A stretch of 64,000 bases of DNA from Plectrocnemia conspersa (GCA_009617715.1 VTFK01000020.1:744001-808000), one strand, 5' to 3'. Shown: positions 12,246 to 24,917, counted from the first letter of the stretch. Notes: generated by a model from the sequence alone, not told the origin. Numbers and translations: made by a program.

Positions 12246-12734
12246 TTAACACTTTTTATCATTAAAAATATATCATTTAATGCAAGTGCAATCTTTTTTT
12301 AAAAATTCTAAAATATTATTTTTATGTAGTATTTAAAAAAATTAATAAAAGAAATAAAAACAACTATTTTATGGTTTTACTAATGTATAATTAGGTGTAT
12401 TAAAAATTAAAGGCTTATATAAATAAAGGTTATTTTTAAATATCAAAATAATTGTAAGTGATATCTGATGTGAACAACATTTAAACAATAATAATAAAAA
12501 AAAACATTGAAGAAAGTTTTACGTTTTATTTTTATTTTTAGTGCCCTCGTGTAGCAAATTGCCCTATAATGATAAGCAATCATTCTTATAAGACAGACGA
12601 TGGATAAAAATAAATTATATTCTGTTCCAAAATCGTCACATTTGGTACACTTCAAAAGAAGGCAAAGAAAAGAAACTTCTATCTCAACAATGTCTAGTAT
12701 CATTAATCATTAGCTTATATTCGTAATTCGCTTA

Positions 12735-12860
12735 TATAAGTTACTCTTGCGGAGCTACGCAAGAATTAACTGAGATGTAGAAAATCAAGAAAGCAGCCGC
12801 TTCCCTTTTTACGTAAATTTGACAAACATAGACAAGGCTATGAGAATATCATTTATTATA
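12735..12860 (+). repeat. Interspersed repeat family D, copy 1
   Basis: The block AGAAAGCAGCCGCTTCCC then ttttacgt, followed about 60 bases later by a tacaaagtgta-like tail, recurs at 23987-24080 and in part at 41240-41290. No open frame is kept. The family may be a SINE or MITE. Confidence 0.5.
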
Positions 12861-13439
12861 ATAATACAAAGTGTACGTGATTAAAAAATTATCGAACGGT
12901 AATATTAATTTATATCAAAATGACTTTTCATTTTATAAATGTTTTTGTAGATAAGCTAAGATAATCAATGAATGTCATAAATTATGCACTACTCTCTGAT
13001 ACGCAGTTCTATTTTATATTGCTAAGCGTTAACCACTTTGCAGACTTTGAATGGTTCATACAGGTATTTGTTTGGTTCACGCGAAGCGCTGTATTTTGAT
13101 ATATTTAGACTTGTAGACTGTAAAAATATGTTTAAGTTCTAGATATACAAAGACTTTACTGTGAAAGCACCTGTTGCTAAAGGCTATAATTCTACTGGTT
13201 ATATAATTTATTAAAGAATCCCAAATATTCATTTTGTGAATGTATTTATTCAGCATATATTTTATTATGTTTTGTTTTACACCGCAGACACTCAAAAACC
13301 AAAACAACGTTCTAATTGAACAAGAATGGCATTTAATCATTATCTAAAAGCCTCGGCATCGTGAGCCTTAAGAGTTGATGAAAAATACGGGAAATTCGCA
13401 CTTGAACGGATCAAAATTAGGGCACATTATTGTGCATCA

Positions 13440-13790
13440 AACGGGGTAAAAAACTTAAGGCGTTTTGAAGATTGGAAGCGAGTACCGAGCGAGCTCTAGT
13501 TGCGTCCCTTTCTGCCACAGCTCTGTGACGCTGCAGTCGGAAAAGCTCGGCGCGATTGTTGCACTTTTCTTGCGCTTCTTTGCGCAATAATTGAGTACGA
13601 GCGTACGGAGCTTTTCCGGGGCGTCGGCGCCGTTTTCTGCGCGCGAGAATTTTCCTCCGGCGTGTGTGTGGGTGCCACGACAATGTATTGGCGAAATCAC
13701 GCTGCGCGCCATTATTTTTATTTTATTATCGATTCTCTTATGTATACTGGTGGATAGGATGTGGCGCTATTTTGAGCTGAAGTCACGGGT
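13440..13790. promoter_or_regulatory. GC-rich pocket
   Basis: CpG-rich DNA with GCGCGCCATT at about 13705-13714 (GCCAT core). Overlapping frames of 60-88 codons are open on both strands, and none has both a good start context and splice sites. The position fits a promoter or leader exon of a minus-strand transcript feeding the exon at 8783, but there is no direct proof. Confidence 0.35.
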
Positions 13791-13815
13791 GTGTGTGTGT
13801 GTGTGTATGTGTGTG
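13789..13815. repeat. (GT)n microsatellite
   Basis: GT dinucleotides run at the right edge of the GC pocket with one interruption (gtatgt). Confidence 0.9.
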
Positions 13816-14510
13816 ATAGAGTTTGACACCGTTTGAATGTGTGCGCTTATGGAAGAAAGATTTTCCGAAACAATGATGAGTGAATAAGAGTGATGTTTAT
13901 ACAACGCCTTTTAATTAAAAATATCTGCTGTGGCTTTATATAAAAAGCATTATTGATAAAAACGTTATTAAATTTAATATTAAAATACCTGAATGGATCA
14001 CTGTAGTCCATAAGGTTTTGAATTGATAATTCACAACAGCAGATCAAATAAAAAAATTCAATCTCTAAGTTCATTTGTGTCTGATATTGTCACATAAATA
14101 TGTATTCGCTATATTGATAAGTAATATCTATCCATAGTTATGTTTTGATAGTCACTACTTTATATTGGGTACGCGCCTATTTTTTTAAATACACATATTG
14201 TTAACTTAACACATGATTGCTATAAATATACCTAAATTATTATATAAAATTTATTTTAAATATGTTAAACACTACTAATATAAAAATATATAATTAAAAT
14301 AATACACAAAAAATAGTACCTACAAATTATATTTAATAGTTTTCGTAGTCAAATGTTGTGATTTATATTGTATATACTTTTTATCACAAACCCACGAACA
14401 TAAAAATATCATATTAAGAAACGTTATGTAATAATGCTTTATAATAATGCTTTATAAATTTTTAACAAAATTTTAAGGTGCCGATAAAAATAGAGCTTTA
14501 TTCAATTGGA

Positions 14511-14560
14511 AAATTTATTCACTCATTTAAAAGTGAAAATTTATTTATTCATTTAAAAGT
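14511..14560 (+). repeat. Tandem duplication, 25 bp x 2
   Basis: Two adjacent units share aaatttatt and cATTTAAAAGT with one or two changes between them. Confidence 0.75.
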
Positions 14561-14680
14561 AACATTATTTAAGAAGCAAATTAAAGAAAATATATGGGGA
14601 TTTTAACCACCTACACATTTTTTTAATTTAGAAATCATTCTAACAAGCATTTAGAACAAACGAAAATAAAGATCAATTCA

Positions 14681-14717
14681 ACTGTATATGAGTACAAAAA
14701 ATGTACTCATATACAGT
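14681..14717. repeat. Perfect 16 bp hairpin
   Basis: ACTGTATATGAGTACA at 14681-14696 and its exact reverse complement at 14702-14717 flank a five-base A loop. Flanks do not extend the stem. It is too short for a microRNA precursor, and a palindrome of this length is unlikely by chance. Confidence 0.9.
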
Positions 14718-15479
14718 ATATTCATAACTAAATAATTGCAAATACATAATATCACATCAGTCTTGAGGCGTTAATTACCCATAAGTACAGTGGACAAACT
14801 ACCCTTTGTTCGGAAAAGACGCGCGCTACACAATACATTATATCATGCGTAAGAAAACTATTGTTCTTTACTCTTTGATTACCGATCGCCTATGTAGTGA
14901 TCTGGATCGTTTTAATTTACGCGTAAACCCATTGGGAAGGTGTCCAAGAAGCGATGCAATTGGCTCGCAAACATCTTTATCCCGATTTGCTAATACTGTC
15001 TCGAAAAACACTAGAGAAGGAGAATATTTTATCTTTAAAAAAGTGGTTTCCAATTTAAATTTAATTTATTTATTTTATTTTGAAGAGGACTTTTAATGGT
15101 TTGCTTTTAAACGTATTATAATAAACGCACTTAAAAAATCAAAAAATATTTTTTAAATATCAAAACTTATTTTGATATGCTAAATACTACAAAAATATTT
15201 TAAATAAAAGTAAATAAAAAATTAAGGAAACATTAAAAAAAATAAGTGATTTAATTGCTTTTATTTAAGCAAATAGTGTTAGATAGACTTTTGAAACTAT
15301 TAATGTATGTAAGCTTTCTTTGTGGTATGTATAGTTTTATAGTAAGTTATAAAATTATAATATATATCAAAATTAAATATTAATTTATTAAAAATATTAT
15401 GACTGTACACGAATTTCTTGAGTTTGTCACCAAATCAACTTCAAGCCATGTAATTACGGCATGTGACCAAATAAAAGTG

Positions 15480-15800
15480 TAATTACAAGTATGTGTCTGC
15501 AGGCTGCATTTGGCGGTGGAGGCAGCCGTTTGGGGGTGGGGGTGGTTGGGTTAAGTTTCGCCCGCGTCTACGGGCGTTCCAAAGACAAAGGGCGAGTCGG
15601 TGCTCAAAAAAATCTTGTCCTCTGCTCCGCTCTCTCGCGGAGGTGACGTCAAAGGATTTCGGGCGCACAAAAACGACGAGAGTGGTGCAAAAAGATGAGA
15701 GCCCTCTCCGTGTATCACACCTACTACAATGACGCGACATGCAAATGAATGCCCTTAAAAAATCTTCAATAAAAGACTGCACTCAAAGTGCCAACGCGAG
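15480..15800. promoter_or_regulatory. GC-rich pocket with a consensus CRE site
   Basis: The pocket contains a perfect TGACGTCA at 15644-15651, the CREB/ATF consensus, just after a CTCTCTCGCGGAGG stretch with a GAGA-type core. A G-rich run lies at about 15520-15550. Frames are open on both strands but are shadows of each other. I read it as an enhancer or promoter. Confidence 0.4.
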
Positions 15801-18510
15801 AATTTTCAACGCCGGACATAACACCTCATTAATCAGGACGAAATTGGCCAGTGAGGTAATTTAATTATGCATAATTATATAATGGTTTAATATGAGTTAT
15901 ATCATGCACAGCAATAATATATGTAACTAACAAATTATCTTGAATTTTATTTACAATTTTAGAAAATTAATCAAAAAAGGTTTTTAAATTAAAATTATAT
16001 TGAAAATACTTGGAATTCATATATACAATTTTTTATTTTTATGAAAGTGGTTAATATGTAATATATTATTTGCATTTATAATACCTAATCTAATACATTA
16101 TATTTGTAAAATATTTAAATATAGAAATAAGTGACTTTTTATTAAATATAAATAAAAAGTTTTTGATTATTTTTTTAAATTAAATTAATTGCGCATAAGT
16201 TTATTCAATAAATTTGACTAATTTTACGTTAAAGTTTATGACCAAATAAATAATGTTAAATACATAAAAAATAAAAGCAGTAAAAAAGCTTAATTAAAGT
16301 CACATTAAGGTCGTATAATTATTGTAATGTTCATAGAAAACGTTTGAAAAAAGCATTAAAACTGATAAGTAGTCAGTGAAATAGCGAAGATGTTTTGTTA
16401 TAATACAAGGCTTGTGGAGTAGCAGAAAAAATATATCAGTATTGTAAAGAAATTTCTGAATAACTGTTGAATGAAGACAAAGGTTAGTTCATTTCAATAA
16501 AAGCGCCCTGAAAATCCAAGACAAAAAAATCAATACTAATTGATTAGAATTGTTGTCCTTTTTTTGATCATATTATGTCACGCATTAAACATAGAATAAA
16601 AAATAAGTATATAAATTAAATTATTATTTATCTTAGAGCATAAAATGTTAATTAATAGTTAGATAAATACTAAAAAAATAATATTAGAATGTGATACGTT
16701 GATACGCAAATCTGATAGCAATAAAAATTTATACATTAATATTAAATTTTGCACTTATAAAAGCCTATTATAACTCGTTTGGACATGAGTCGGCATTTAA
16801 TCAAAGCAAAGATTTAATTCTTATTATTTTATTCATTTACATTAACCCAATTTCGTGCTGATCTGTCATCATCGACGATGACTCTCAGGTAACCCAAATA
16901 AAGTTAAAATATCAATCGTATGAATCATGACGCAAACGATTTGTCACATTATTTGAGACGTCTCATTACACCGTATATGGATCGTGAAATTTATGTTCAA
17001 TTTTTAGAATATGTATCACGGCTTTAGCACCGTTGCCCAACCACCAGAACGAACGTTTTCAGATATTTCAGAAGCGTTTAGTGGTTATAAATTTAAACGT
17101 GAGAGACGTATTCGGAAAGAGTTTTAAGACTTGTGATTGCTCTTATTAAAATATAATGAAATAACTGGTTTACAACAAATTAAACTATAGTCAAAACTTA
17201 GACCGTGAAAATATTTTTGACAGCTTATTGACTGTGGAACAAGGCTGAAAAGCCGGAAAAACCGCAGAGAAAGATGTATTTAGAATTCAAAATATGAACA
17301 TTTTAAAATTAATATTTTTATGCATTTAAATGCTGCGAAAATTTATTCTTTTATGACTATATGATTTATAAGCATTAAAATACAATAGTATTGTGAATAC
17401 TTTTTTTAAATTTATAAAAATAATCTAGACATAAAATTCAGTTGAGAAATTAATATACTATATATTTAAGACTTTAATTTATAATGAAGTGATGCAAAAA
17501 ATTTAGAATAAATCTAACAAAAAAATCAAGTACATCCAAAAAAGCAAAATTTATTGAATTAAAGCAATATAAAGTTCAATCAATATTACCTATATATATT
17601 TTTACTGCAAATTGTCGTTTTTTATTATTAAGTTCGAGGCACATCTCACTATTTTATGATTAATTTAAAACGTTTGAGAAATTATTTTACCATTAATATT
17701 TTTAAATAGAGCAAAAGCAAAAGAGATTTCTTTTGGTGCCTTATAAAATCAATTTTTATAGTACTTAGATATAATTCAACTAAATTTTATATAATTTATC
17801 TTTACTATATCATTTATAGATATTTATATTAGTGCATTATTTTTTAATTATAAATATTGTAGAAATTAAAAATTATATATATACATCGGTAAATTTTTAT
17901 TTTTTATTATAATATCACATTTTCATTGCAAATAAATTTTCTCAACATTAAATACGCTTTTAATTAAAAAAAAAAAGTTTTAATAAAAATATATAATCAT
18001 TTTGGAATAAACGAAAGCCTACCACAAATTCTAACAATATATTTAAAGGTTGGTACTATGAGTTTTGACTTTTATAACATTTTGGAATTACTAGATTGCA
18101 AGATTTTTTATTTCTTAAACATTATTTATAATAATATAACAAAACATCAAAATCATTCTTACAAAATATGAAGAATATACGAAGGTGTTTCCTTATTTTA
18201 TTAATATGTATAAAAATAAACGAACTATTTAATAAATTTATTTAAACAAACTTGTAAATGCATTCTGAAAATAGTAATATATATATTGTATATGTTCATA
18301 CAATTTATATGATTTTTATTTTTTAGCATAGGTTAAGATGAACATGTTTGTAATTAACCCAGCCTGGGCGAAGCGGAGGGCATAACGCATTTTAATGTTT
18401 TTTTGCTATATATTTTTATTAATATTATTAAATTCATATTTAAAGTAATCATGTAAAAAAGGTGAAGAGAAAAAAGTTGTAAATATCATAAATATTGAAA
18501 GTATTATATA
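15801..18510. other. AT-rich non-coding stretch
   Basis: No gene is seen. A slightly less AT-rich segment at 16850-17120 could be a conserved non-coding element but has no distinctive motif cluster. The motif ctgggcgaagcggaggg at 18358-18378 echoes 1357-1373. Confidence 0.45.
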
Positions 18511-18530
18511 AGAAGAAGAAGAAGAAGAAA
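18511..18530. repeat. (GAA)n microsatellite
   Basis: About six GAA triplets stand immediately upstream of the long TA tract. Confidence 0.9.
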
Positions 18531-18553
18531 TAATATTTTGGTGTCGTATGTCT

Positions 18554-18675
<122 letters not shown>

Positions 18676-19180
18676 TTTTACGATTGTAATGTAGATAAAA
18701 GATAAAGGTTTAATGGTTTATTAAATAACCTAATCCTATTCTTTAGTTAGCTTAACAAGAAAAAGATAATTTTAAATGATTATAGAGAAAAAAAATATGA
18801 CTAGGTTTAGATTAAAGAAATCTTGAATAGAATATAGAATACCGTAGTCAATAATAAGTATTTTTTGTCAACCCAGGGCTTGCCAATAAATACTGATGAT
18901 TTGGAAGATCAACACAGATAGACGATGATGTCTTGGCTACAGAAATGAAAGCAAATACTACTCAAACTATGTATCTAATGGAGGAGAAGCTAAACCAATA
19001 TGATATAACAGAAGCTAAACCAGTTTATGGGTTTCACACAAATTGAGCCAAGAAAACCAATGATAAGAAGCTATATATAGTATGGATATAAAAATATGGA
19101 AAGATATAAAGCTACAAATTAAATTACGATTTATTTACAATATTACAATTTTAAATGAGTAAGAATCAAATGAAGAACAT
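18676..19180. other. AT-rich stretch, possible old coding relic
   Basis: No intact frame is present. Around 18895-19070 the composition (repeated GAAGCTAAACCA) is unlike its neighbours and may be a decayed element, but I recognise no protein. Confidence 0.3.
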
Positions 19181-19182
19181 CT

Positions 19183-19358
19183 AAACCGAATTTTGACCAA
19201 TATGAGAGCGCAAAAATCAATTATTACTTATTAGAAGTCAAAAATTCATGTCAAAAGCAATAAAATCGTGCCGTCGCCGTACGCTTTTGGCGTGAATTTT
19301 ATACTTCTGAGAAGTAATAATTATTTTTTCGCTCCCCTATTGACCAAAATTCGGTTTT
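19183..19358. mobile_element. Fold-back MITE, family G, copy 1
   Basis: The left arm from 19183 (aaaccgaattttgacc, then gagagcg, an ATTATTACTT block and ccaaaagc-like end) pairs with the reverse complement of 19277-19358 over roughly 80 bases at about 80 percent. The centre is only some ten bases. It has no ORF. Parts of the same family recur at 31044-31190. The structure is that of a MITE; superfamily is unknown. Confidence 0.75.
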
Positions 19359-19639
19359 AATACACTTTGATCAATATTCTCATAGCAATAAATTTTAAAT
19401 AAATAAATCTCTCATATAAATTTTCGTTTTGTGGTATAGAAAAAGCTGCTTACAATTTAATATAAATGATATTTGAATATTGTTTTTTTAGTAAAACGCT
19501 AGACAAGAAGTGAGTTCCGGCACCTTTTTTATTTAAAAAAAACCCTGGATAAGTGTATATGATTTTTAATTGCAATAGGTTTTTTATATTAAAATAAAAT
19601 AATAATTACTAAGGGCATTGCTGTAGCATTTTTCCAACT

Positions 19640-19915
19640 TTATACTTAACAATGAAACTAATATATAAAATATGAATAAATAACGAAACTGATATTCAAA
19701 GTAAAATAAAATCAATATTCCACACACATATTTTTTTAAGGTGCCAAAAAAATCGGACACTCCGGTTATGTACACTGAGTGTACATGTAAGATAAAAATA
19801 ATATTTTTACCTAATAGTTAATATAATTATAGACAAAGTCAAAACGTGTCATTTATTGTAATATAAGTACTTAAAGATAATTAATGCTATAGACATCGCG
19901 ATAATTTTGTGTATT
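19640..19915 (+). repeat. Interspersed repeat family C, copy 1
   Basis: The order of blocks, namely aacaatgaaact, ttcaaagtaaaataaaat, cacaca, CACTCCGGT, TGTACACTGAGTGTACA (19769-19785, a perfect 8+1+8 palindrome), acatgtaa and CGCGATAATTTT, is shared with 21595-21825. A third partial copy is at 37620-37815. There is no ORF. Confidence 0.7.
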
Positions 19916-20260
19916 AAATAAATTATCAATTAAAAAAATACACATAAAAACATTTGTAAGAATCCTTTGTTTAATTTCTTGGATTTAGTTTTAATCTTAA
20001 CTGCAGAAAAACATACATATATATGTATATATTAGTATGGACGAAACAATTAATATAATGTGTATAGAAATGATGATTTATTATATAGTCCAAACAGTAT
20101 TTATATTGTATTAATATTGATATTTCGCAATGAAAGGTTTCGTAATGACATAGTGATTTTTTTATTTTACTTTATTGTGTACTATGTGAACTTTGTCCAA
20201 ATCATCTGATAAGTTGACTATCTACAGACTTTATCACTTGGACTCTGACTAATCACAGAT
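19916..20260. other. AT-rich non-coding stretch
   Basis: I see no gene or element here. Confidence 0.5.
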
Positions 20261-20640
20261 AAACCCTAAAACGTGCTTTGTCTCACGTAAGAACAAAAGG
20301 CTTATCTGAAGCAGAAGGAAAAATTGCAACGAAACAAGGGAAAAAATCGGCGACAGGGCGCGTGCGCTACTGGTGTGTCATCACTGCGCGAGTTAATCAA
20401 TCACTCCAACACCAACAGCACACCCATATTGCAATATTGTCGTACCGCGATAACGATCTTCTCTGAAATGCATTAAAAAACGAACATGACTACGATCGCT
20501 GTATACCACCGGCGCTATACGGTTGGGGCGTTCGTTATTGCGTACGTTTTGTGTTCGCCGATGAAAATTTCTTCGAAGCGACCGACGGGGGATGGGGGTT
20601 GGAGTTAAAAGCGTTTTTCGAGGGTGAGGTCTCGAAAAAA
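20260..20640. promoter_or_regulatory. GC-rich pocket
   Basis: CpG-containing DNA with a G-run near 20588-20605. A frame of about 60 codons across 20278-20466 starts with TTG and lacks splice sites. A possible plus-strand donor (CGAGG|GTGAGG near 20620) has no convincing frame leading to it. I read the pocket as a regulatory element or leader exon. Confidence 0.3.
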
Positions 20641-21590
20641 AAGTAAAAATAAATAAACGGTTTCCTGCTTGTGGATGTGCATGGCTTTGTGTGAAAAGAT
20701 TTTTTATAAATTAATTAAACAAAAATTTGAATCTACAAAGAGAGTACTTGCATTTTTTCTTCATATAGTTGCGTTTTTTCTATTTCTTCATTTATATTTT
20801 TTCATAATCAAACGATGTTTTTACGACTCATTTTACATAAATGATAGTGGTTTTGTGGAGCGAAGGCAGCCTTTTAGACCTTGCCTTGTATTTTTTCGTC
20901 TGAAGAAACAAAACGAAATTTATGTCAATACAATTAAAATTAAAGATCCACTTACGTGAATTACTCTCGATGCTTTGTCAGTGTAGATTAAAAGGTTTTA
21001 CATCGACATTAAATGTATAAAGTGATACAAAGCAAAACAAAATACTGAAAAAACAAATGATAATTTAAATAATTCAAAATTTTATTTATATACATATATT
21101 ATTTAAATATGGGTCTTAAATAAATATGTATCGACCATATGCGACAAAAAAAAATTTAAAAACACAGACTTATATGACACATCATTTTCTTTTCGGAATT
21201 TTACATTTAAAAAAAATATATATACTTATATTAAAAAAAAATACTAGAGCTCAAAAAAAAGATCGAGGTTTGAATATAAATACAAACTCTTTCAAACATC
21301 CCCGCAAAAATAAATCTGTAATAATAATTCCTAGAAATTATTACTCACATGCTGAATGGTTCTTATTTTACTGTAACAACATTCCAGGTGTATTATATTA
21401 TATATAACAGGAAGCATAAATTGTGTATATATATATATATTATAAACGTTTAATATTTTCCAGGATACGCCCTGACCGGAAACTTCCACTTTATGAAAGA
21501 TCTTTAACGGGCCCATTTTGAACAAGAAACGTTGAACCATAAGTAATTTACCTGGTTTTGAAAATTAACTTATTTGGTAAAAACAATATG
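20641..21590. other. AT-rich non-coding stretch
   Basis: Frames of 90-96 codons on the plus strand (20669 and 21126) are rich in K, N, I, F and Y with no domain, as chance AT-rich frames are. A segment at 21455-21540 is less AT-rich but unidentified. Confidence 0.5.
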
Positions 21591-21594
21591 CATT

Positions 21595-21825
21595 AACAAT
21601 GAAACTGATGTTCAAAGCAAAATAAAATAAGTTTCACACACTGTTAAATCAATATCTTTTAAATTTTCCTTACGGCCACTCCGGTGATGCACACTGAGTG
21701 TACATGTAAAAATCATTAAAAATAATATTTTTATTAAATAATTCATATAATAAAATACCAATTCAAAATGTATCAATTATTGTAATATTAATGCAATAGA
21801 CAACGCGATAATTTTGAAAACACGT
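21595..21825 (+). repeat. Interspersed repeat family C, copy 2
   Basis: Same block order as 19640-19915, including CCACTCCGGTGATG, acactgagtgtacatgtaa and CGCGATAATTTT. The palindrome is broken by one base here (gcacactgagtgtaca). Confidence 0.7.
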
Positions 21826-21834
21826 TGAACAATT

Positions 21835-21960
21835 TTATAACCAGCACGATAGTCGTCGATTTTTTACCTAAAATACCTAGGTTCGAATCTTATATGGAAC
21901 TTGGCGTTTTTTAATTTTTATAAATGTGAATGGGAGTGAGTTAATTTTACCTATTTTTCC
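21835..21960 (+). mobile_element. tRNA-derived SINE-like element, family 2, copy 1
   Basis: A B-box-like GGTTCGAATC at about 21880 is followed by ttatatggaacttggcg and a T-run. The same B-box neighbourhood recurs at about 32320 (tttgaatcctatatggacc, then ttagtg and T-run). An A-box is not clear. Two copies with the same body downstream of a B-box fit a decayed SINE. Confidence 0.45.
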
Positions 21961-22369
21961 ATAATTATTTCTGTCGTTATTTATTTATAATTATTTTATA
22001 TTGCATTTATAGTAAATTATAGAGAAAATAAAACAATGATTTTCAACGTTTTATTGCTTTGATTTATTTCACTTTTTCCTGTGTATAATTATGTTTGCAA
22101 AATATTATTATTAAATTTCGATAATTTATTTAACATATTTTTAATATGGTATTTTTTTGTATCAATTCAGAGGCTCTCAATATATTTTACAAAATTAATA
22201 TAAAATATATTTTTATGGTTATTTATTTCGTACTGTTTACGTTACTTGTATTATTTTCTATAAAAATCATTTACTTTAAATCAATTTTTTATTTTATAAA
22301 TAGAATGTTTTTTATTTCGTATTACTTATTTATATATGTAAATATATCTGTAGTACTTCATAACTGTGA

Positions 22370-22415
22370 AAGATCGATCGCCGTACATATACGGCGATAC
22401 CGCTCAAAGGGTTAA
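22370..22415 (-). mobile_element. piggyBac-type terminal fragment
   Basis: Read on the minus strand the sequence starts TTAA then CCCTTTGAGCGG and continues into an internal inverted repeat (tcgccgta/tacggcga around 22379-22398). piggyBac-superfamily elements insert at TTAA and begin with CCC. A partner end is not identified, so this may be a solo end or a diverged MITE. Confidence 0.4.
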
Positions 22416-23760
22416 GGGACTTTTGTCTTAGCTTCAACTAAAATCAATTTCATTGAGCTAGGCATTACAAACTTTTCAGATATTTTACTAAATTAAAATG
22501 TACGCAGCATAAAATGTATTAAGCAAATTTATCTACAAAATTAAGTTTTATTTAAATAAAATATCCAGTCTTCTTTAGTTATGTAATATATATTTAGTTA
22601 TATCATAATTCAATCAAAATTATTCGATTTTTAATATATATAAATAGTTTATACGCTTTAATTTTTTTTAATATATAAAACAGTAAGAAAATATATTAAA
22701 TTATCTTGAGATTGTTTAGAATAACCCTATGCCATGAATGTTTTGTTTAAGCTATTTTTTCGAGGCTGTTTATATATTACTATGGGCTATTTTAAATTTA
22801 ATTTAAGGCTAATTTATAGCTAAAAATGCTTATATAACAGTAAGAAACACGACTTTCGTTTAATTTAATTTTTATATACACATACCAAAGCATTTTTCTG
22901 AATAAAGAAATATTATATAAATAAAACAATATGAACCCACTCATATTTTAAGATACCATATAGTTTTTTTTAAAACATTCTTAATTAATCAAGCTTTAAT
23001 TTTTATTATGAATTTTTTTAAATTAAATGTTATATATTGTAGTATTATTAATTGAATAAGATCTCTTGAACATAAATAATACGTTGTGATAATAATATAT
23101 AAAGTACTCGTTACCGCTCCGCTAACTTTCTCAAGTTACAATAAATATGCATTAAACTATTATTTTTTAAGAATGCTTAATGATACGGAAATTAAAAATA
23201 ACTACTCATTAAAACATTCGTAGATTTATATTATTGTTCAATTAGACTCGTTTTTACCTAACTTAAGAGATAGCAGACAAAAATTAGTTAAAGTATCCTG
23301 ATGTTACTAGTTATTAGTAATTGAATAAATAAAAATAAGTGATTCTAAATTTTGTTAATTTTAGGCAAAAACAGTGTTTTATAAAGTTTTGTAATTAAAA
23401 ACTCTGATCCGAAAAAATCACCGAAATGGAAACAAGAAATATTAGGCTTATGCTATTTAATAAATTCACAATAAAACAGGATGATATATAAATACAAAAT
23501 AAATTAATCATAGTGACTATCCGGTCAGATAAAAATATGTTATCAAAATTAATGCATAGGCTGAAAAAATACTTGTTACATAAACGTGTTAAAAGCGCAA
23601 TAAACAAAAATGCCAGTAGTTTTTATAACCTGCTTTTATACGTGACAATTAAAATTTTACAAATGATTTGTAAATGGAATACGAAAAGTGGTGCTGCCAA
23701 ATATACACCTGTTCAAATTTCAACGGACACACAACAATAAACAAATCTAATTCCAGACCC
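22416..23760. other. AT-rich non-coding stretch
   Basis: No gene is supported. Frames near 23395-23740 on both strands are AT-codon chance frames. Confidence 0.5.
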
Positions 23761-24090
23761 AAATATTTATAGCTTGTCGCATTGAGAGTGGGCGAGTAAG
23801 GTAACCTTAATTTTGATTAAGATATGTATATATGCATACATATCATATTTACATTTTCATTCACTTCCATTCGGAGTTGATTTTCAACAATAGCTTAAGC
23901 AAGAAGTAAGCACTAGTCACTCCCGACTTAGGACACACAAGAGCTTAGCTGAACTCTTACCAAGTCGAGCTATGGTAAGCATAAACAGAGAATGCAGCCG
24001 ATTCCCTCTTCACGTCTTTAATCGCAAACAAGACTACGATGTTTTGGCGTATTTATAGTAATTACACAAATTGTATGGACTCTAAAATAG
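23760..24090 (+). repeat. Interspersed repeat family D, copy 2
   Basis: This is the fullest copy seen. AGAATGCAGCCGATTCCC then tcttcacgt near 23987-24015 matches 12798 and 41245, and the downstream block ending acaaattgta matches 12735-12860. The upstream part contains gtaagc and gagctt motifs with no ORF. Confidence 0.5.
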
Positions 24091-24229
24091 TTGTACAATA
24101 ATAATGATTTGCAACTAAATAATTTAATTAAGTAAAAGCAATGTATATGTATATTTTTTTTTTTTAAATATTTAATATATTTATTGCTAAATTATTTATT
24201 TGAATGTTCAACTATATAATAATTACAAT

Positions 24230-24760
24230 CCAAGAAAGGATATTGTGAAGTTATATCGGGCCAAAGTCGCACACAAGCCGGCTTCTACGTGTTGCATCAA
24301 AAGCATCACGCACACCATCTGTGCACTACAAGCCGTCTCTCTCGCTCCTCAAAGTCTTTCGGTTCTTTTTTTTGTATTTTTCTTGCCCCTTTATTCTTCG
24401 AGCGCCACCACCCCCTGAAAAACCCACCCGGCTGGGGTATCGCAGCCACCTAGGTGGGAGAAAAAGAAAGAGAGAGAGAGAGACACCGGGGTCGGCAAAC
24501 CGGCCGGGGGAAACTGGGAAAACTGCAATTTCACGCACGCGGCGCCGATGCATGTGAGCGCCCAGACGCTGGATGTGTAAGAGTGTCCAAGGAAGTGTTG
24601 GTGGGAAAAACTAGTTAGGGACGAAGAGGTGGAGATGCTGTGTGGGCGGGTGGCGAAAACGGACGGGGCGGATCTGGGTGTGGGGTCGAGGGCCCGTGCC
24701 GGCTTTTCGGCAGATCGTCTGGGTACTATTTCGGGGGTTCATTACACTCTTGGCGGATAG
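24230..24760. promoter_or_regulatory. GC-rich block with GAGA tract
   Basis: This 500 bp block is CpG-containing and holds a (GA)n run at about 24469-24483, the binding sequence of GAGA factor, followed by GC-rich and G-rich sequence to about 24740. Frames of about 75 codons on both strands overlap each other, so coding is not supported. The composition resembles an insect promoter or Polycomb-type element. Confidence 0.45.
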
Positions 24761-24917
24761 ATGTAAAACGTATTGGGGTATAGCTTAAAAATCTATAAGG
24801 GTGGGTCTCTGAACCTGCTCGCTTTTATGGTCGATTTAGCTTAAACTCGTTACTTTTGGTTAACCTAATTTGATGAAACCCATCTTAAAAAATCTAATAA
24901 ATATTATGTGAATTTTT

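Larger units (their letters stand above)
8950..13430. other. Long AT-rich stretch with a few repeats
   Basis: No coding exon is seen. A less-AT pocket at about 9230-9430 has no usable frame with splice sites. Inside the stretch are a 60 bp-spaced direct repeat at 9814-9906, two copies of a GTAACCACAGAACAAAG-type repeat at 10230-10340 and 12178-12245, and a family D copy near 12735-12850. If the 8783-8938 exon has an upstream leader exon, part of this is its intron. Confidence 0.45.
13816..15480. other. AT-rich stretch with small structures and one possible relic
   Basis: No gene is assigned. A short tandem duplication (14511-14560) and a perfect hairpin (14681-14717) are listed separately. 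Around 14860-15020 the composition is less AT-rich and both strands have an open frame (plus 96 codons from 14806, minus about 60 codons from 15053). It may be the relic of a mobile-element ORF, but I recognise no domain. Confidence 0.4.

Noticed and set aside
14681..14717. Possible microRNA precursor
   Set aside because: The stem is only 16 base pairs with a 5-base loop, far shorter than an animal pre-miRNA, and the flanks do not pair.
14806..15096. Plus-strand 96-codon frame with a minus-strand frame opposite
   Set aside because: The middle is less AT-rich and might be a mobile-element relic, but I recognise nothing and both strands are open, so no gene is called.
20669..21407. Two plus-strand frames over 90 codons
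   Set aside because: Their composition (K, N, I, F, Y) is that of random AT-rich DNA. No start context, splice sites or domain support them.
22146..22415. Plus-strand frame of 89 codons with hydrophobic runs
   Set aside because: The hydrophobicity follows from T-rich codons. Its last part overlaps a piggyBac-type end, so it is a chance frame.
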